This document shows positions 37,356 through 47,382 of a DNA stretch of 64,000 nt, piece by piece. Within the stretch, counting starts at the first letter, position 1, and every line of letters starts with the position of its first letter. The DNA lies in assembly GCA_900116395.1 (NCBI GenBank), contig FPAN01000002.1, forward strand, positions 614,028 to 678,027, read 5' to 3'. A program made the position numbers and the translations under genes. The DNA is from Lachnospiraceae bacterium XBD2001 (GTDB lineage: Bacteria > Bacillota > Clostridia > Lachnospirales > Lachnospiraceae). Below the pieces are notes generated by a model. The model was not told the origin of the DNA, did no database searches, and saw nothing but the letters and a program-made list of their open reading frames with translations.

Positions 37356-39449
37356 ATGAATCGACAGCAAGCGAGAGAGCGGGCAGAGGCATTGGTGGCA
37401 CAGATGACGCTGGAAGAGAAGGCGTCACAGCTTCGATACAATGCACCTGCGATTCCGCGATTAGATATTCCGGAGTACAATTGGTGGAATGAGAGCCTGC
37501 ACGGGGTAGCCCGTGGCGGAACGGCGACCATGTTTCCACAGGCCATTGGAATGGCTGCATCATTTGACTCCGAATTAATGGAAGAAATCGGTGACTGCAT
37601 TTCTACGGAAGGCAGAGCACGTTATAACGAGATGTCCAAGCGCGGCGATCGGGACATCTATAAGGGACTGACCTTCTGGTCACCGAATGTCAATATTTTT
37701 CGTGATCCGCGTTGGGGAAGAGGACATGAAACCTATGGAGAGGACCCGTATCTGGCCGGAACCTTAGGGGTATCTTTTATCCATGGGATTCAGGGTGATG
37801 GCGAGTATATGAAGGCTGCGGCGTGTGCAAAACACTTCGCGGTACACTCCGGGCCGGAAGCCATCCGCCATTCCTTCGATGCCAAGGCATCCAAGAAGGA
37901 CATGGAAGAAACCTACTTAGCTGCATTTGAAACCTGTGTTAAGGACGGTGGCGTGGAGGCAGTCATGGGCGCATACAATCGCGTCAACGGCGAGCCGGCC
38001 TGTGCCAGCAAGACCTTGCTGCAGGATACCCTCCGAGACAAATGGGGCTTCGAGGGTCATGTGGTGTCCGATTGTTGGGCGCTGCGTGATATCCATGAAA
38101 ATCACAAAGTCACCAAGACCGTGGAAGAGTCCGCGAAGCTGGCATTGGAAATGGGCTGTGACTTAAACTGTGGATGTACGTACGAGAGCTTACTGTCCGC
38201 TGTGGATAAGGGCTTGGTTTCGGAAGAGACCATTACCCGTTCCTGCGTACGGTTATTTACCACCCGCATCCTCCTAGGGCTTTTTGACAAGACCCCATAC
38301 GATACCCTTGGGTGGTTGGATGTAGCAACCAAAGAGCACGAGGCCCTTGCCCATCGTGCGGCGTTAGAGAGCATGGTGCTACTGAAAAATAACGGCATTC
38401 TGCCACTTCGATTGGATGATGTGCACACCGTCGGAGTCATTGGTCCGAATGCCAACAGCAGAAGCGCTCTGATTGGAAATTATCACGGTACGGCTCAGCG
38501 ATATGTAACCGTCTTAGAAGGTTTACAAGAGAAGCTGCCACAAGACGTGCGCGTGCTCTATTCCCAGGGTTGCCATCTGTGGAAAAACAATGTGGAACCG
38601 TTATCCAAGCCATCCAATTCCGACCGTTTGGCAGAGGCCAAAACCGTATGCGATTACTCCGATGTGGTGGTCCTTGTGGTTGGACTGGATGAGACCTTAG
38701 AAGGGGAAGAAGGAGACACCGGCAATTCCGATGCTTCCGGAGATAAGAAGGACTTACGCTTCCCGGGACCACAGAGAGAATTGATGAAAGCCGTTTTGGA
38801 TTCCGGCAAGCCGGTAATCTTTGTAAATATGACCGGATCTGCTATGGATTTGAAACTGGCGGACGAGAAGGCTGCGGCAATCCTGCAGGCTTGGTATCCG
38901 GGGGCTTTGGGCGGCGAAGACGTGGCGGATGTATTACTTGGTAATGCTTCCCCAAGCGGCAAGCTACCGGTGACCTTCTACGAAGATACCAAGGACCTTC
39001 CGGATTTTGAAGATTACTCCATGAAGAACCGTACCTATCGGTACTTCACGGGAACCCCGTTGTATCCATTCGGATATGGTTTGACCTATGGACACTTGGA
39101 TGTTGTATCTGCAACAGTGGATGAGAAACATGTTGTACATGCAACGATTCGAAACACACAAACCCTCCCATGTGAAGATGTCCTACAGGTTTATATCAAG
39201 GATGAGGACAGTGCATTTGCCGTACTGCATCCAAGCTTGTGCGGATTTGCCAGAGTATCCGTACAACCTGGCGAAGAGAAGGAAGTCCTTCTTTCTCTGC
39301 CGGACAAAGCATTCACCAGTGTGAATGAAGAAGGGGTGCGGGACATCTTCGGTAAGAATTTTTCCATCTATGTTGGATTTTCTCAACCGGATGAGCGAAG
39401 CGCAGCCCTTACTAAACAGGACACTATCAAAATCCCTTATCAATTATAA
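37356..39449 (+). CDS. Glycoside hydrolase family 3, beta-xylosidase-like
   Basis: Releases terminal sugars from imported oligosaccharides. The GH3 N-domain has WNESLHGVARG, WSPNVNIFRDPRWGRGHETYGEDP, CAKHFAVHSG and the nucleophile Asp239 in GHVVSDC. The GH3 C-domain and a fibronectin III-like domain follow. The N-terminal motifs resemble xylan 1,4-beta-xylosidases rather than beta-glucosidases (VMSDW). The start is ATG 37356 (697 residues) with AAAGGGA upstream. There is no signal peptide, so the enzyme is intracellular. Confidence 0.9.
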   Translation: MNRQQARERAEALVAQMTLEEKASQLRYNAPAIPRLDIPEYNWWNESLHGVARGGTATMFPQAIGMAASFDSELMEEIGDCISTEGRARYNEMSKRGDRDIYKGLTFWSPNVNIFRDPRWGRGHETYGEDPYLAGTLGVSFIHGIQGDGEYMKAAACAKHFAVHSGPEAIRHSFDAKASKKDMEETYLAAFETCVKDGGVEAVMGAYNRVNGEPACASKTLLQDTLRDKWGFEGHVVSDCWALRDIHENHKVTKTVEESAKLALEMGCDLNCGCTYESLLSAVDKGLVSEETITRSCVRLFTTRILLGLFDKTPYDTLGWLDVATKEHEALAHRAALESMVLLKNNGILPLRLDDVHTVGVIGPNANSRSALIGNYHGTAQRYVTVLEGLQEKLPQDVRVLYSQGCHLWKNNVEPLSKPSNSDRLAEAKTVCDYSDVVVLVVGLDETLEGEEGDTGNSDASGDKKDLRFPGPQRELMKAVLDSGKPVIFVNMTGSAMDLKLADEKAAAILQAWYPGALGGEDVADVLLGNASPSGKLPVTFYEDTKDLPDFEDYSMKNRTYRYFTGTPLYPFGYGLTYGHLDVVSATVDEKHVVHATIRNTQTLPCEDVLQVYIKDEDSAFAVLHPSLCGFARVSVQPGEEKEVLLSLPDKAFTSVNEEGVRDIFGKNFSIYVGFSQPDERSAALTKQDTIKIPYQL

Positions 39450-39456
39450 AGCGAAG

Positions 39457-39488
39457 ACAGCATCCGTTACCCTGCGGGTGCTGTTTTC
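39457..39488 (+). terminator. Rho-independent terminator after the GH3 gene
   Basis: ACAGCATCCG pairs with CGGGTGCTGT (one T-G pair), then TTTTCC. A -10-like TACAAT at 39505-39510 after it may serve the response-regulator gene. Confidence 0.7.
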
Positions 39489-39549
39489 CTTTTCAAAAAT
39501 ATGCTACAATCGTTCCTAGGGATTTAAATTAATTTGGGGGAATCTATAG

Positions 39550-41145
39550 ATGCTAAAAGTATTCTTAGTGGAAGACGAATATGTCGTCCGTGAGGCTATC
39601 AAGAACAATATCAATTGGAGCGAGTACGGAATTGATTTCTGCGGTGAAGCAGGAGACGGGGAAGTAGCTCTTTCCATGATCCGCAAGGAATTGCCGGATA
39701 TTGTGATTACCGATATCAAGATGCCTTTCATGGACGGCATTACTTTATCTAAATTACTGAAGGAAGAATTTCCTTGGATGGAAATCATCCTGCTCACCGG
39801 ATACGAAGAGTTTTCCTATGCCCAGGAAGCGATTCATATCGGTGTGGCCAGATATCTGAGTAAGCCCATCAACGGGGAAACACTCATTCATGAAATTGAC
39901 GATCTCGGTCAGAAAATCCAAGAGAAAAAAGAAGAAGTTGCGATTGTGCAGAAGTACGAGCGGGAGATGGAAGAACGCACGGTTTTAGAACGCCAGGAAT
40001 TCTTCAATCAGTTGGTTAGTGGCGGAAGAGATGCGGCACGGCTTTTGGAAGAGGCGAGGAAGCTGTCCTTAGACGTGTCGGCAGCTTGTTACAATATCCT
40101 GCTTCTGAAGGTGTGGTCCGACCGTCATGATATGGAGGAGTATTCCAAGACGGTAGTCTCCATGGAGGAACGTCTCCATGATATGGCGGAGCAGAAAGGG
40201 GCCCTTCTGTTTGATCGTCACTTAGAAGGCAAAGCACTGCTGTTTAAGGCAGACAGTGCGGAGGAGATGGAGGCGCTATTACAGGAATTCACCGGCTGGC
40301 TTCGTGAGATGTTTACGGAGAATCGTCACATCCATTACTTCGGTGGTGTGGGCCGTACGGTGCGGCGCATCACGGAGATTCCGGAATCCTTTGCCGTGGC
40401 AGGTCGAGGATTCGCCCATCGGTATTTGGGGGATGTGGATGCCATTCTTTTCGATAACGATCCGGTGGTATTGCACACCGACAACCTGTCGTTATCGGAA
40501 TTGAATCCGAAGCGAATGGCCCATGAACGTGTAATCGAGTTCCTGCGTCGGGGAGATCTTCCGGAAGTATCCTTCTTCGTTGAGGAGTTCATTCAGGGCC
40601 TTGGCAAGCATGCCATGCAGTCCACCATGTTCCGCCAGTACATTGTGATGGATACCTACCTTACGGTGGTGGATTTCGTGGAGAGTGAATTGCAAAAATC
40701 CAGAGGCCTCATTGAGACCTTCGATGATAACCCGCGGGTAACGGCCAACGAGGAGAATGCGGTGGCTTATATGAAGCGGATTGTGGAGACGGCCTTGCAG
40801 CTTCGGGAGGATATCTCCAAGGATCGTTACTATGACGTGGTACAGGAAGCCATTACTTATATTGAAGAGCATTATATGGAGGAGGATTTCTCCTTGAACG
40901 TTTTAGCGTCCCATGTGAATTTTTCTCCGAACCATTTGAGTGCGGTATTCCGCCAGCAGACCGGTCAGCCTTTCATTAAGTATCTAACGGATTACCGTAT
41001 CAAAAAAGCCAAGGAACTGCTTCGTTGTACCGGCAAGAAGAGCAGTGAAATTGCGCTTATGGTGGGTTACAAAGACGCACACTATTTTTCCTATGCCTTC
41101 AAGAAGGCCCAAGGAATGACACCAACCCAGTATCGGGGGACTTGA
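39550..41145 (+). CDS. Response regulator, YesN/AraC type
   Basis: The receiver domain (1-120) has the phosphorylated Asp55 in VITDIKMPFMDG and Lys near 105. A 300-residue middle region is typical of the YesN group. The C-terminal AraC domain (about 430-531) carries FSLNVLASHVNFSPNHLSAVFR and SSEIALMVGYKDAHYFSYAFKK. It is 15 nt upstream of the histidine kinase. It probably activates the adjacent binding-protein/ABC genes. Confidence 0.95.
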   Translation: MLKVFLVEDEYVVREAIKNNINWSEYGIDFCGEAGDGEVALSMIRKELPDIVITDIKMPFMDGITLSKLLKEEFPWMEIILLTGYEEFSYAQEAIHIGVARYLSKPINGETLIHEIDDLGQKIQEKKEEVAIVQKYEREMEERTVLERQEFFNQLVSGGRDAARLLEEARKLSLDVSAACYNILLLKVWSDRHDMEEYSKTVVSMEERLHDMAEQKGALLFDRHLEGKALLFKADSAEEMEALLQEFTGWLREMFTENRHIHYFGGVGRTVRRITEIPESFAVAGRGFAHRYLGDVDAILFDNDPVVLHTDNLSLSELNPKRMAHERVIEFLRRGDLPEVSFFVEEFIQGLGKHAMQSTMFRQYIVMDTYLTVVDFVESELQKSRGLIETFDDNPRVTANEENAVAYMKRIVETALQLREDISKDRYYDVVQEAITYIEEHYMEEDFSLNVLASHVNFSPNHLSAVFRQQTGQPFIKYLTDYRIKKAKELLRCTGKKSSEIALMVGYKDAHYFSYAFKKAQGMTPTQYRGT

Positions 41146-41160
41146 TAAAGAGGGGATGCT

Positions 41161-42507
41161 ATGAGCAGAAAGCATAGCGACAGAGAACATTCCCGATTGG
41201 CACTGCAGATTCGAATTTCCTATTTGTTTCTCTTGATTCCGATTGTGTTGTTCTTGATTTACATTTTCTATAATCTCTGGCAGACCAATGAACGCTATGA
41301 GACCATGCTGAACTCGGTGGTTAGTGCCAGCGAGTTTAGTTTGGATTTCAAAAACGATTATGACTATGAAACCTACCTGTTAATTGTTGGAAATAAAACA
41401 CCGGAGGATTCCGAACTTCCATCACTACTCAGGGAAGCAAGACGTGTGGTAATCGGGCTGGAGCAGTATACGGATACGGATAGTAACCGAAAGCGCCTGG
41501 AGAGTGCAGCAAAGTATCTGGACAATCTGGAGACTTACCATGAGCGTATTCTTACGAATCTGGAGCAAGAGGACCGTTACGAAGAAAACATGGTCATCTG
41601 GGAGAACGATGTTCAGATTGTAACGACCCTGGTCCAGGAGACCATCAACGAGTACATCTACTATGAAAACCGGGAATTGCAGACGGCCCAGGAAGAGAAC
41701 CGTGCCCATGTGATTCACATCATGCAGATTTCCATTATCATTTTTGCGCTGCTGGTGTTATCCATTATTTTCATTTCTATTTTTGTTCCAATCAGTATTA
41801 CCGAACCAATCGAGCAGCAGGTGCGGGCGGAGCAACGACAGCTTCGGAAGGCGGAGTTTGAGCTGTTGCAGGCCCAGATTAACCCGCACTTTTTGTATAA
41901 CACCTTGGATGCCATTGTCTGGTCGGCAGAGGCCGGGAACCAGAAACAGGTCATTCAGATGGTTGGTTCTCTGTCGGACTTCTTCCGGACATCCTTGAAT
42001 CGTGGCAAGGAGATTGTTACCGTCCGGGAAGATTTACAACATGTACGTAGTTATTTGGAAATCCAACAGGTGCGCTATCGGGATATCTTAGATTATGAGA
42101 TCTTGGTTCCGGAAGAGTTGTTTGCTTACCGTGTGCCGAAGATTACGCTACAGCCACTGGTTGAGAATGCCTTGTATCACGGAATTAAGAATAAGCGTGG
42201 CGGTGGAAAAATTACCCTTCGGGGGCACGAGGATAAGAACGCCTTCTATATCGAGGTGTCGGATGACGGTATTGGTATGACGGAGGAACGGTTGGAATCG
42301 GTACGTAAGGGCTTATCGGAGCAATCACCGGCGGAGCAGGAACTCTACGGCTTATATAATGTCAATGAACGTATCCGCTTGAATTTCGGCGATGAGTACG
42401 GATTGCAAATTGCCAGTGAATATGAGAAGGGAACGGTGGTTGTGGTCCGTCTCCCGAAAATTCTAACCGAAATCGTAGAAAATCCAACCGAAAAGAAATC
42501 AAAGTAA
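41161..42507 (+). CDS. Sensor histidine kinase, YesM type
   Basis: Two transmembrane helices (about 20-42 and 180-205) flank an extracellular helical sensor domain. The His_kinase domain has the phospho-acceptor His243 in AQINPHFLYNTLDAI. The ATP-binding region has VENALYHGIKNK, SDDGIGM and LYGLYNVNERI. No HAMP domain is clear. The sensor region is short and helical, and may sense a sugar-loaded binding protein, as in related systems next to YtfQ-like proteins; this is inference from neighbourhood. Confidence 0.95.
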   Translation: MSRKHSDREHSRLALQIRISYLFLLIPIVLFLIYIFYNLWQTNERYETMLNSVVSASEFSLDFKNDYDYETYLLIVGNKTPEDSELPSLLREARRVVIGLEQYTDTDSNRKRLESAAKYLDNLETYHERILTNLEQEDRYEENMVIWENDVQIVTTLVQETINEYIYYENRELQTAQEENRAHVIHIMQISIIIFALLVLSIIFISIFVPISITEPIEQQVRAEQRQLRKAEFELLQAQINPHFLYNTLDAIVWSAEAGNQKQVIQMVGSLSDFFRTSLNRGKEIVTVREDLQHVRSYLEIQQVRYRDILDYEILVPEELFAYRVPKITLQPLVENALYHGIKNKRGGGKITLRGHEDKNAFYIEVSDDGIGMTEERLESVRKGLSEQSPAEQELYGLYNVNERIRLNFGDEYGLQIASEYEKGTVVVVRLPKILTEIVENPTEKKSK

Positions 42508-42618
42508 AAAATCCAACACGAAACGTTTTTTTCTCAATGTCATTTTTTCCCTCTCTGGTCTAAGATTGAAATCAACAAGGGGGTTCACCCCAAACTAGAG
42601 ACCTAAGGAGGGTTTAAA

Positions 42619-43650
42619 ATGAAGAAGAAACTGTTAACAATGTTAATGGCAGCAACAATGACCATGGGCCTTGTAGCTTGTGGCAGCAATGGTGGGGAAG
42701 CTGCTCCAACAACTGATGGTGGTGCTGATACCGAGACAGCAGAAACCACAGAAGCAGCTCCATCCGGCGACTTAATCAAGGTTGGTATCATTAACAACGA
42801 TCCGAACGAGTCCGGATATCGTACTGCAAACGATGCTGATTTGAAGGCTATGTTCACTAAGGAGAACGGATACGATGCATCTTTCGCATACAGCCTTAAG
42901 AATGACGAGCAGATTCAGGCAGCTCAGCAGTTCATCCAGGATGACGTTGATTACTTACTTCTTTCCGCAGCTGATACAGCAGGATGGGACAGCGTATTGC
43001 AGGATGCTAAGGACGCTGGTATTCATGTAATCTTATTCGACCGTACCATCGATGCAGATGAGAGCCTCTATGATGCTTCCATCGTATCCGACATGGACAA
43101 GGAAGGTAAGACCGCTGTTGACTGGCTTGCAGGACAGGGCTTAGATAGCTACAAGGTAATCCACATTCAGGGTGTTATGGGATCCGCTGCTCAGCAGGGA
43201 CGTTCCGGTGCTTTGGATGAGAAGGTTGCTGCAGAAAGCAATTGGGAAATCGTAACACAGCAGACCGCTGAGTGGAACGCTGAGAAGGCTCAGCAGATCG
43301 TTCAGTCTCAGATCGATGCTGGTAAGGAATTCAACGTAATCTACGCTGAGAACGATGATATGGCTAAGGGTGCTGTTGCAGCACTTGATGCAGCTGGTAT
43401 CTCTCACGGTGTTGGCAAAGACGTTATCGTAATGGGCTTTGACTGCAACAAGTGGGCATTGGAAGAGTTACTTGCACAGAACTGGAACTATGATGGACAG
43501 TGCAACCCATTCCAGGCTTCCTACATTGATGAGATCATCAAGACCATCGAGAGTGGTTCCGCACCTGCAGAGAAGGTTGTCATCATGGATGAGAAGGGCT
43601 TCGATGCAACTACCATTACTCAGGAAGATGTTGACAAGTACGGAATCTAA
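42619..43650 (+). CDS. Sugar-binding lipoprotein 1, YtfQ-like
   Basis: Periplasmic-binding fold of the ribose/galactofuranose class. A lipoprotein signal (LTMLMAATMTMGLVAC) and a Thr/Glu/Ala linker precede the domain VGIINNDPNESGYRTAND. The segments QIQAAQQFIQDDVDYLLLSA and NVIYAENDDMAKGA follow the YtfQ pattern. It is the first gene of the transporter set and is separated from the ATPase gene by a strong hairpin, which would keep it more abundant than the membrane parts. Shine-Dalgarno AAGGAGG. Confidence 0.92.
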   Translation: MKKKLLTMLMAATMTMGLVACGSNGGEAAPTTDGGADTETAETTEAAPSGDLIKVGIINNDPNESGYRTANDADLKAMFTKENGYDASFAYSLKNDEQIQAAQQFIQDDVDYLLLSAADTAGWDSVLQDAKDAGIHVILFDRTIDADESLYDASIVSDMDKEGKTAVDWLAGQGLDSYKVIHIQGVMGSAAQQGRSGALDEKVAAESNWEIVTQQTAEWNAEKAQQIVQSQIDAGKEFNVIYAENDDMAKGAVAALDAAGISHGVGKDVIVMGFDCNKWALEELLAQNWNYDGQCNPFQASYIDEIIKTIESGSAPAEKVVIMDEKGFDATTITQEDVDKYGI

Positions 43651-43690
43651 TCAGAATCAATTCTGAAACTTAAGAAGAAAAATTTTTAGG

Positions 43691-43719
43691 GAGGCGCGGT
43701 GCGTACCGCGCCTCTTTTT
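43691..43719 (+). terminator. Intra-operon terminator/stabiliser hairpin
   Basis: GAGGCGCGGT (43691-43700), loop GCGT, ACCGCGCCTC, then five T. It lies between binding protein 1 and the ATPase gene and probably lets only some transcripts pass. Confidence 0.85.
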
Positions 43720-43742
43720 AAAAGGAACGAGGTGGAAAACTG

Positions 43743-45263
43743 GTGAAAGACAACAGAGTACTGGAAATGCGTGGCATTTGTAAAAGTTTTCCGGGCGTAC
43801 GAGCTTTATCTAATGTGGATTTTTCGCTTAATGAAGGTGAGATTCATGCCTTAATGGGAGAAAACGGAGCAGGAAAATCCACATTGATTAAAGTTCTGAC
43901 CGGTGTGTATTCCAAGGATGAGGGAACGATCACCATGAAGGATAAGGGAGAAGTGCAGATTCACTCTCCGCAGGATGCACAGAAGAACGGTATTAGTACC
44001 GTATATCAGGAAATTACGTTATGTCCGAACTTGACGGTAGCCGAGAACATGTTCATCGGTCGTACCGAGGGTGCAATTACCAATTGGAAGAAAATGAATG
44101 AGGATGCGGATAAGCTGTTAAAGCTTCTGGATATTCCGGCATCCGCTACACAGCAGCTTGCCAGCTGCTCCATCGCCGTACAGCAGATGGTAGCAATTGC
44201 AAGAGCTGTAGATATGGATTGTAAAGTTTTGATTTTGGATGAGCCGACCTCCTCCCTGGATGATCAGGAAGTGCAGAAGCTCTTTGGCTTAATGCGGAAC
44301 TTAAAGGGCCGCGGTGTTGGTATCATTTTCGTAACTCACTTCCTGGATCAGGTATATGAAGTATGTGATAAAATCACCGTACTTCGTGACGGCCAGTTGG
44401 TTGGTGAGTACGAGATTAAGGATCTTCCTCGTGTGCAGTTGGTTGCGAAGATGTTGGGTAAGGAGATGGATGATCTCTCCGATATCAAGGGCGAACAGGC
44501 ACCATATCATGAGAAAGATGCCGATGAAATTGTATTCGAGGCAGAGGGCTTGCAAAGCGATGCTGGAATCAAGCCGTTTGATTTTTATATTAAGAAGGGT
44601 GAAGTAAACGGATTCACCGGTTTGTTGGGATCCGGTCGTTCTGAGAGCGTACGTGCCATCTTCGGTGCAGATCGTGTTCTTGGCGGCAAGGTGAAGGTAC
44701 ATGGCAAGGAAGTTAAAATCCAAAAGCCATTGGATGCGATGAAGAACGGTATCGCATACCTTCCGGAGGATCGTAAGGTGGACGGAATCATTGGTGATCT
44801 GTCCGTAAGAGAGAATATTATTTTGGCACTGCAGGTGCTGACCGGTTTCTTCAAGCCGTTCTCCAAGGCACAGCAGTACAAGTTTGCAGATGAGTATATT
44901 AAGAAGCTGAATATTAAGACCGCTTCCGCAGATACTCCGATTAAATCACTCTCCGGTGGTAACCAGCAGAAGGTTATCCTGGCACGCTGGCTTTTGATGC
45001 ATCCGGAATATTTGATTCTGGATGAGCCGACCCGTGGTATCGATGTCGGTACCAAGGTTGACATTCAGAAGCTGGTATTGGAATTGGCTTCTGAGGGCAT
45101 GAGCGTGACCTTCATTTCATCCGAGACGGATGAGATGCTCCGTACCTGCTCACGTTTGATTGTTATGCGTGACCGCAAGGTGGTAGGAGAGCTCTTGGGA
45201 GAAGAATTGTCCCAGAATAAGATTATGAGTACAATCGCCGGAGGTGAAAACAATCATGAGTAA
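43743..45263 (+). CDS. Sugar ABC transporter ATPase (two domains, RbsA/YtfR-like)
   Basis: Powers import of a monosaccharide. The first nucleotide-binding domain has Walker A GENGAGKST near 39-47 and LILDEPTSSLD. The second has a degenerate Walker A (GLLGSGRSES), with an intact signature SLSGGNQQK and LILDEPTRGIDVG, as is normal for RbsA/MglA/YtfR proteins. The start is GTG (506 residues). It overlaps the next permease gene by 8 nt. Confidence 0.95.
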   Translation: MKDNRVLEMRGICKSFPGVRALSNVDFSLNEGEIHALMGENGAGKSTLIKVLTGVYSKDEGTITMKDKGEVQIHSPQDAQKNGISTVYQEITLCPNLTVAENMFIGRTEGAITNWKKMNEDADKLLKLLDIPASATQQLASCSIAVQQMVAIARAVDMDCKVLILDEPTSSLDDQEVQKLFGLMRNLKGRGVGIIFVTHFLDQVYEVCDKITVLRDGQLVGEYEIKDLPRVQLVAKMLGKEMDDLSDIKGEQAPYHEKDADEIVFEAEGLQSDAGIKPFDFYIKKGEVNGFTGLLGSGRSESVRAIFGADRVLGGKVKVHGKEVKIQKPLDAMKNGIAYLPEDRKVDGIIGDLSVRENIILALQVLTGFFKPFSKAQQYKFADEYIKKLNIKTASADTPIKSLSGGNQQKVILARWLLMHPEYLILDEPTRGIDVGTKVDIQKLVLELASEGMSVTFISSETDEMLRTCSRLIVMRDRKVVGELLGEELSQNKIMSTIAGGENNHE

Positions 45264-46335
45264 AACAAAAGAGAAAGACAGCTTCTTGCGTCGACTGGTG
45301 TCCAACCAGATGTTCATTCCGTTGATGGCATTGGTACTTTTGGCAATCATCAATTTGATTCATGACCCAAGCTTCTTTAAGATTTCCATGGGTCTTAACA
45401 ATGCAGGAAACCATGTATTATCCGGATACTTAATTACCATTTTGGATTACGGCAGTGAGCTTGCCATTCTTGCAATCGGTATGACCTTAGTTACCGCAGC
45501 AAGTGGTGGACAGGATATTTCCGTTGGTGCAACCATTGCAATTGCAGGTTCTGCTATGTTGCATGTACTCTGCGGCGGCGTTGCACGTCCGACCGAAGTA
45601 GCTACACCGGTCATCGTAGCATTCTTAGTAGCATGCTTGGTTGGTATGTTGTGTGGTCTTTTCAATGGTGCATTGGTTGCAATCTTTAAGATTCAGCCGA
45701 TGATTGCGACCTTGATTCTGTTTACTGCAGGTCGTTCTATCGCAGCATGGATCAACAACAATGAGTTGCCAATCGTTCCGGATCCGAAGTTCGGATACTT
45801 CGGTGGATTTATTCCGGGTGTGCCGATTCCGACAACGGTGTTCATTGCAGCAGCTTGTATCGTCGTTATTGCATTGGTATTGAAGTTCACCAACTTAGGA
45901 TTATATACCCAGGCCGTTGGTATCAACGAGAAGTCCTCTCGCTTAAACGGTATCAATCCAACATTGATTAAGATTTTGGCTTTTGTCATCTTAGGATTAT
46001 GCGTAGCAGTTGCAGCACTGATTAAGGTCAGCCGTCTGTCTACCATTAACTATTCCGTTATCGCAAAAGATATCGAAATGGATGCCATCCTGGCAGTAGC
46101 ACTTGGCGGTAACTCCTTAAGCGGTGGTAAGTTCAATATCTGGGCTTCCATCTTAGGCGCTTATGTCATCCAGTTCTTAACCACAACCTTGTACAAGTTT
46201 GAGGTAAGTTCCGATGCATTGGCTGCATACAAGGCAGTCGTTGTAATTCTTCTGGTAGTATTCTCTGCACCAAGTGTTCGCGAGTACTTAGGTCGCTTCG
46301 GTAAGCAGTTACGTGCGAAGAAGGAGGTGGCATAA
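45256..46335 (+). CDS. Sugar ABC permease 1 (YtfT-like)
   Basis: BPD_transp_2-type permease with about ten helices in 360 residues. Seen are ASGGQDISVGATIAIAG (the DISVG motif of ribose-type permeases) and AVALGGNSLSGGKFN near the C-terminus. The start is ATG 45256 with CCGGAGGTG upstream; an in-frame GTG at 45244 overlaps that site. The next permease starts immediately at its stop. Confidence 0.93.
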   Translation: MSKTKEKDSFLRRLVSNQMFIPLMALVLLAIINLIHDPSFFKISMGLNNAGNHVLSGYLITILDYGSELAILAIGMTLVTAASGGQDISVGATIAIAGSAMLHVLCGGVARPTEVATPVIVAFLVACLVGMLCGLFNGALVAIFKIQPMIATLILFTAGRSIAAWINNNELPIVPDPKFGYFGGFIPGVPIPTTVFIAAACIVVIALVLKFTNLGLYTQAVGINEKSSRLNGINPTLIKILAFVILGLCVAVAALIKVSRLSTINYSVIAKDIEMDAILAVALGGNSLSGGKFNIWASILGAYVIQFLTTTLYKFEVSSDALAAYKAVVVILLVVFSAPSVREYLGRFGKQLRAKKEVA

Positions 46336-47376
46336 ATGAGCAAGACAAATAAAGGAAATATCTTCACACGTGTTAGTGATACGAATATGTTGTTGGCAAT
46401 TACCATTGTGGTATTTGCATTGATGTATGTAGGAGCAGCCTTATTCTTAGGCGGTGCTTTTACCAAGCCACAGGCATTTTTTAACATCTTAAATGCCAAT
46501 GCGGCCCTCATTATCACATCCTGTGGTATGAGTCTTGTTATGATTACCGGAGGTATCGATATTTCTGTCGGTGGTGTAGTTGCTTTGGTTTCCATGTGCT
46601 GTGCCGTATATCTGGATTATCATGACGGTACCATCTTAGGCTCCGTACTGATTGCTCTTGGTATCGGTCTTGCTTATGGTTTGGTTCAGGGCTTCTTGGT
46701 AGCGTACCTGGATATCCAGCCATTCATCGTATCCTTGGCAGGAATGTTCTTCGCCAGAGGTATGACCACCATCGTTAACACCGCACCGTTTAATGTTTCC
46801 AACGAAGCATTTACGAAGCTGAAGTTAACCCGTATCAATGTTCCGGGCATGGGTTCCTATAACAAGCTTGGGGCATACGTTCCGGCTTATGTGGAAATCG
46901 GTGTAGTGGTAGCACTTTTGGTTGTCATCATTTTGTTTGCAGTTCTTCGTTGGACCAAGCTTGGCCGTAGCTTCTACGCAGTGGGCGGTAACAAGCAAAG
47001 TGCCTTGATGCTCGGTATTAACGTAAAGAGAACCAAGTTTTTATCACACTTGATTTGTTCCCTGCTTGCAGGTCTCGGCGGTTATGTATACTTCCTTCAC
47101 GTAGGAAGTGGTGCTGCCAGCCATGCAATGGGTATGGAAATGAACGCCATTGCTTCCTCCATCATTGGTGGAACCATGTTGACCGGTGGTGTTGGTAACA
47201 TTATCGGAACCCTCTTTGGCGTATTGTCTTTGAGCACGATTCAGAATATCGTTTCTTCTGCCGGATTCGATCAGGCATGGTGGACAGGAATTACCATTGC
47301 AGGAATGCTTTGCTTGTTCCTTTTAATCCAGAGTGTTATTATGGCTAAGAAGAAGAAAGCCTTAAAGACAGCGTAG
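46336..47376 (+). CDS. Sugar ABC permease 2 (YjfF-like)
   Basis: Paralogue of the preceding permease, 346 residues, with MITGGIDISVGGVVALVSM and ASSIIGGTMLTGGVGN. Having two different permeases is the mark of the YtfQRT-YjfF galactofuranose-type importer, which in E. coli takes up furanose sugars. Here the sugar may be arabinofuranose, galactofuranose or similar. Shine-Dalgarno AAGGAGGTGG overlaps the end of the previous gene. Confidence 0.93.
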   Translation: MSKTNKGNIFTRVSDTNMLLAITIVVFALMYVGAALFLGGAFTKPQAFFNILNANAALIITSCGMSLVMITGGIDISVGGVVALVSMCCAVYLDYHDGTILGSVLIALGIGLAYGLVQGFLVAYLDIQPFIVSLAGMFFARGMTTIVNTAPFNVSNEAFTKLKLTRINVPGMGSYNKLGAYVPAYVEIGVVVALLVVIILFAVLRWTKLGRSFYAVGGNKQSALMLGINVKRTKFLSHLICSLLAGLGGYVYFLHVGSGAASHAMGMEMNAIASSIIGGTMLTGGVGNIIGTLFGVLSLSTIQNIVSSAGFDQAWWTGITIAGMLCLFLLIQSVIMAKKKKALKTA

Positions 47377-47382
47377 GAACTT

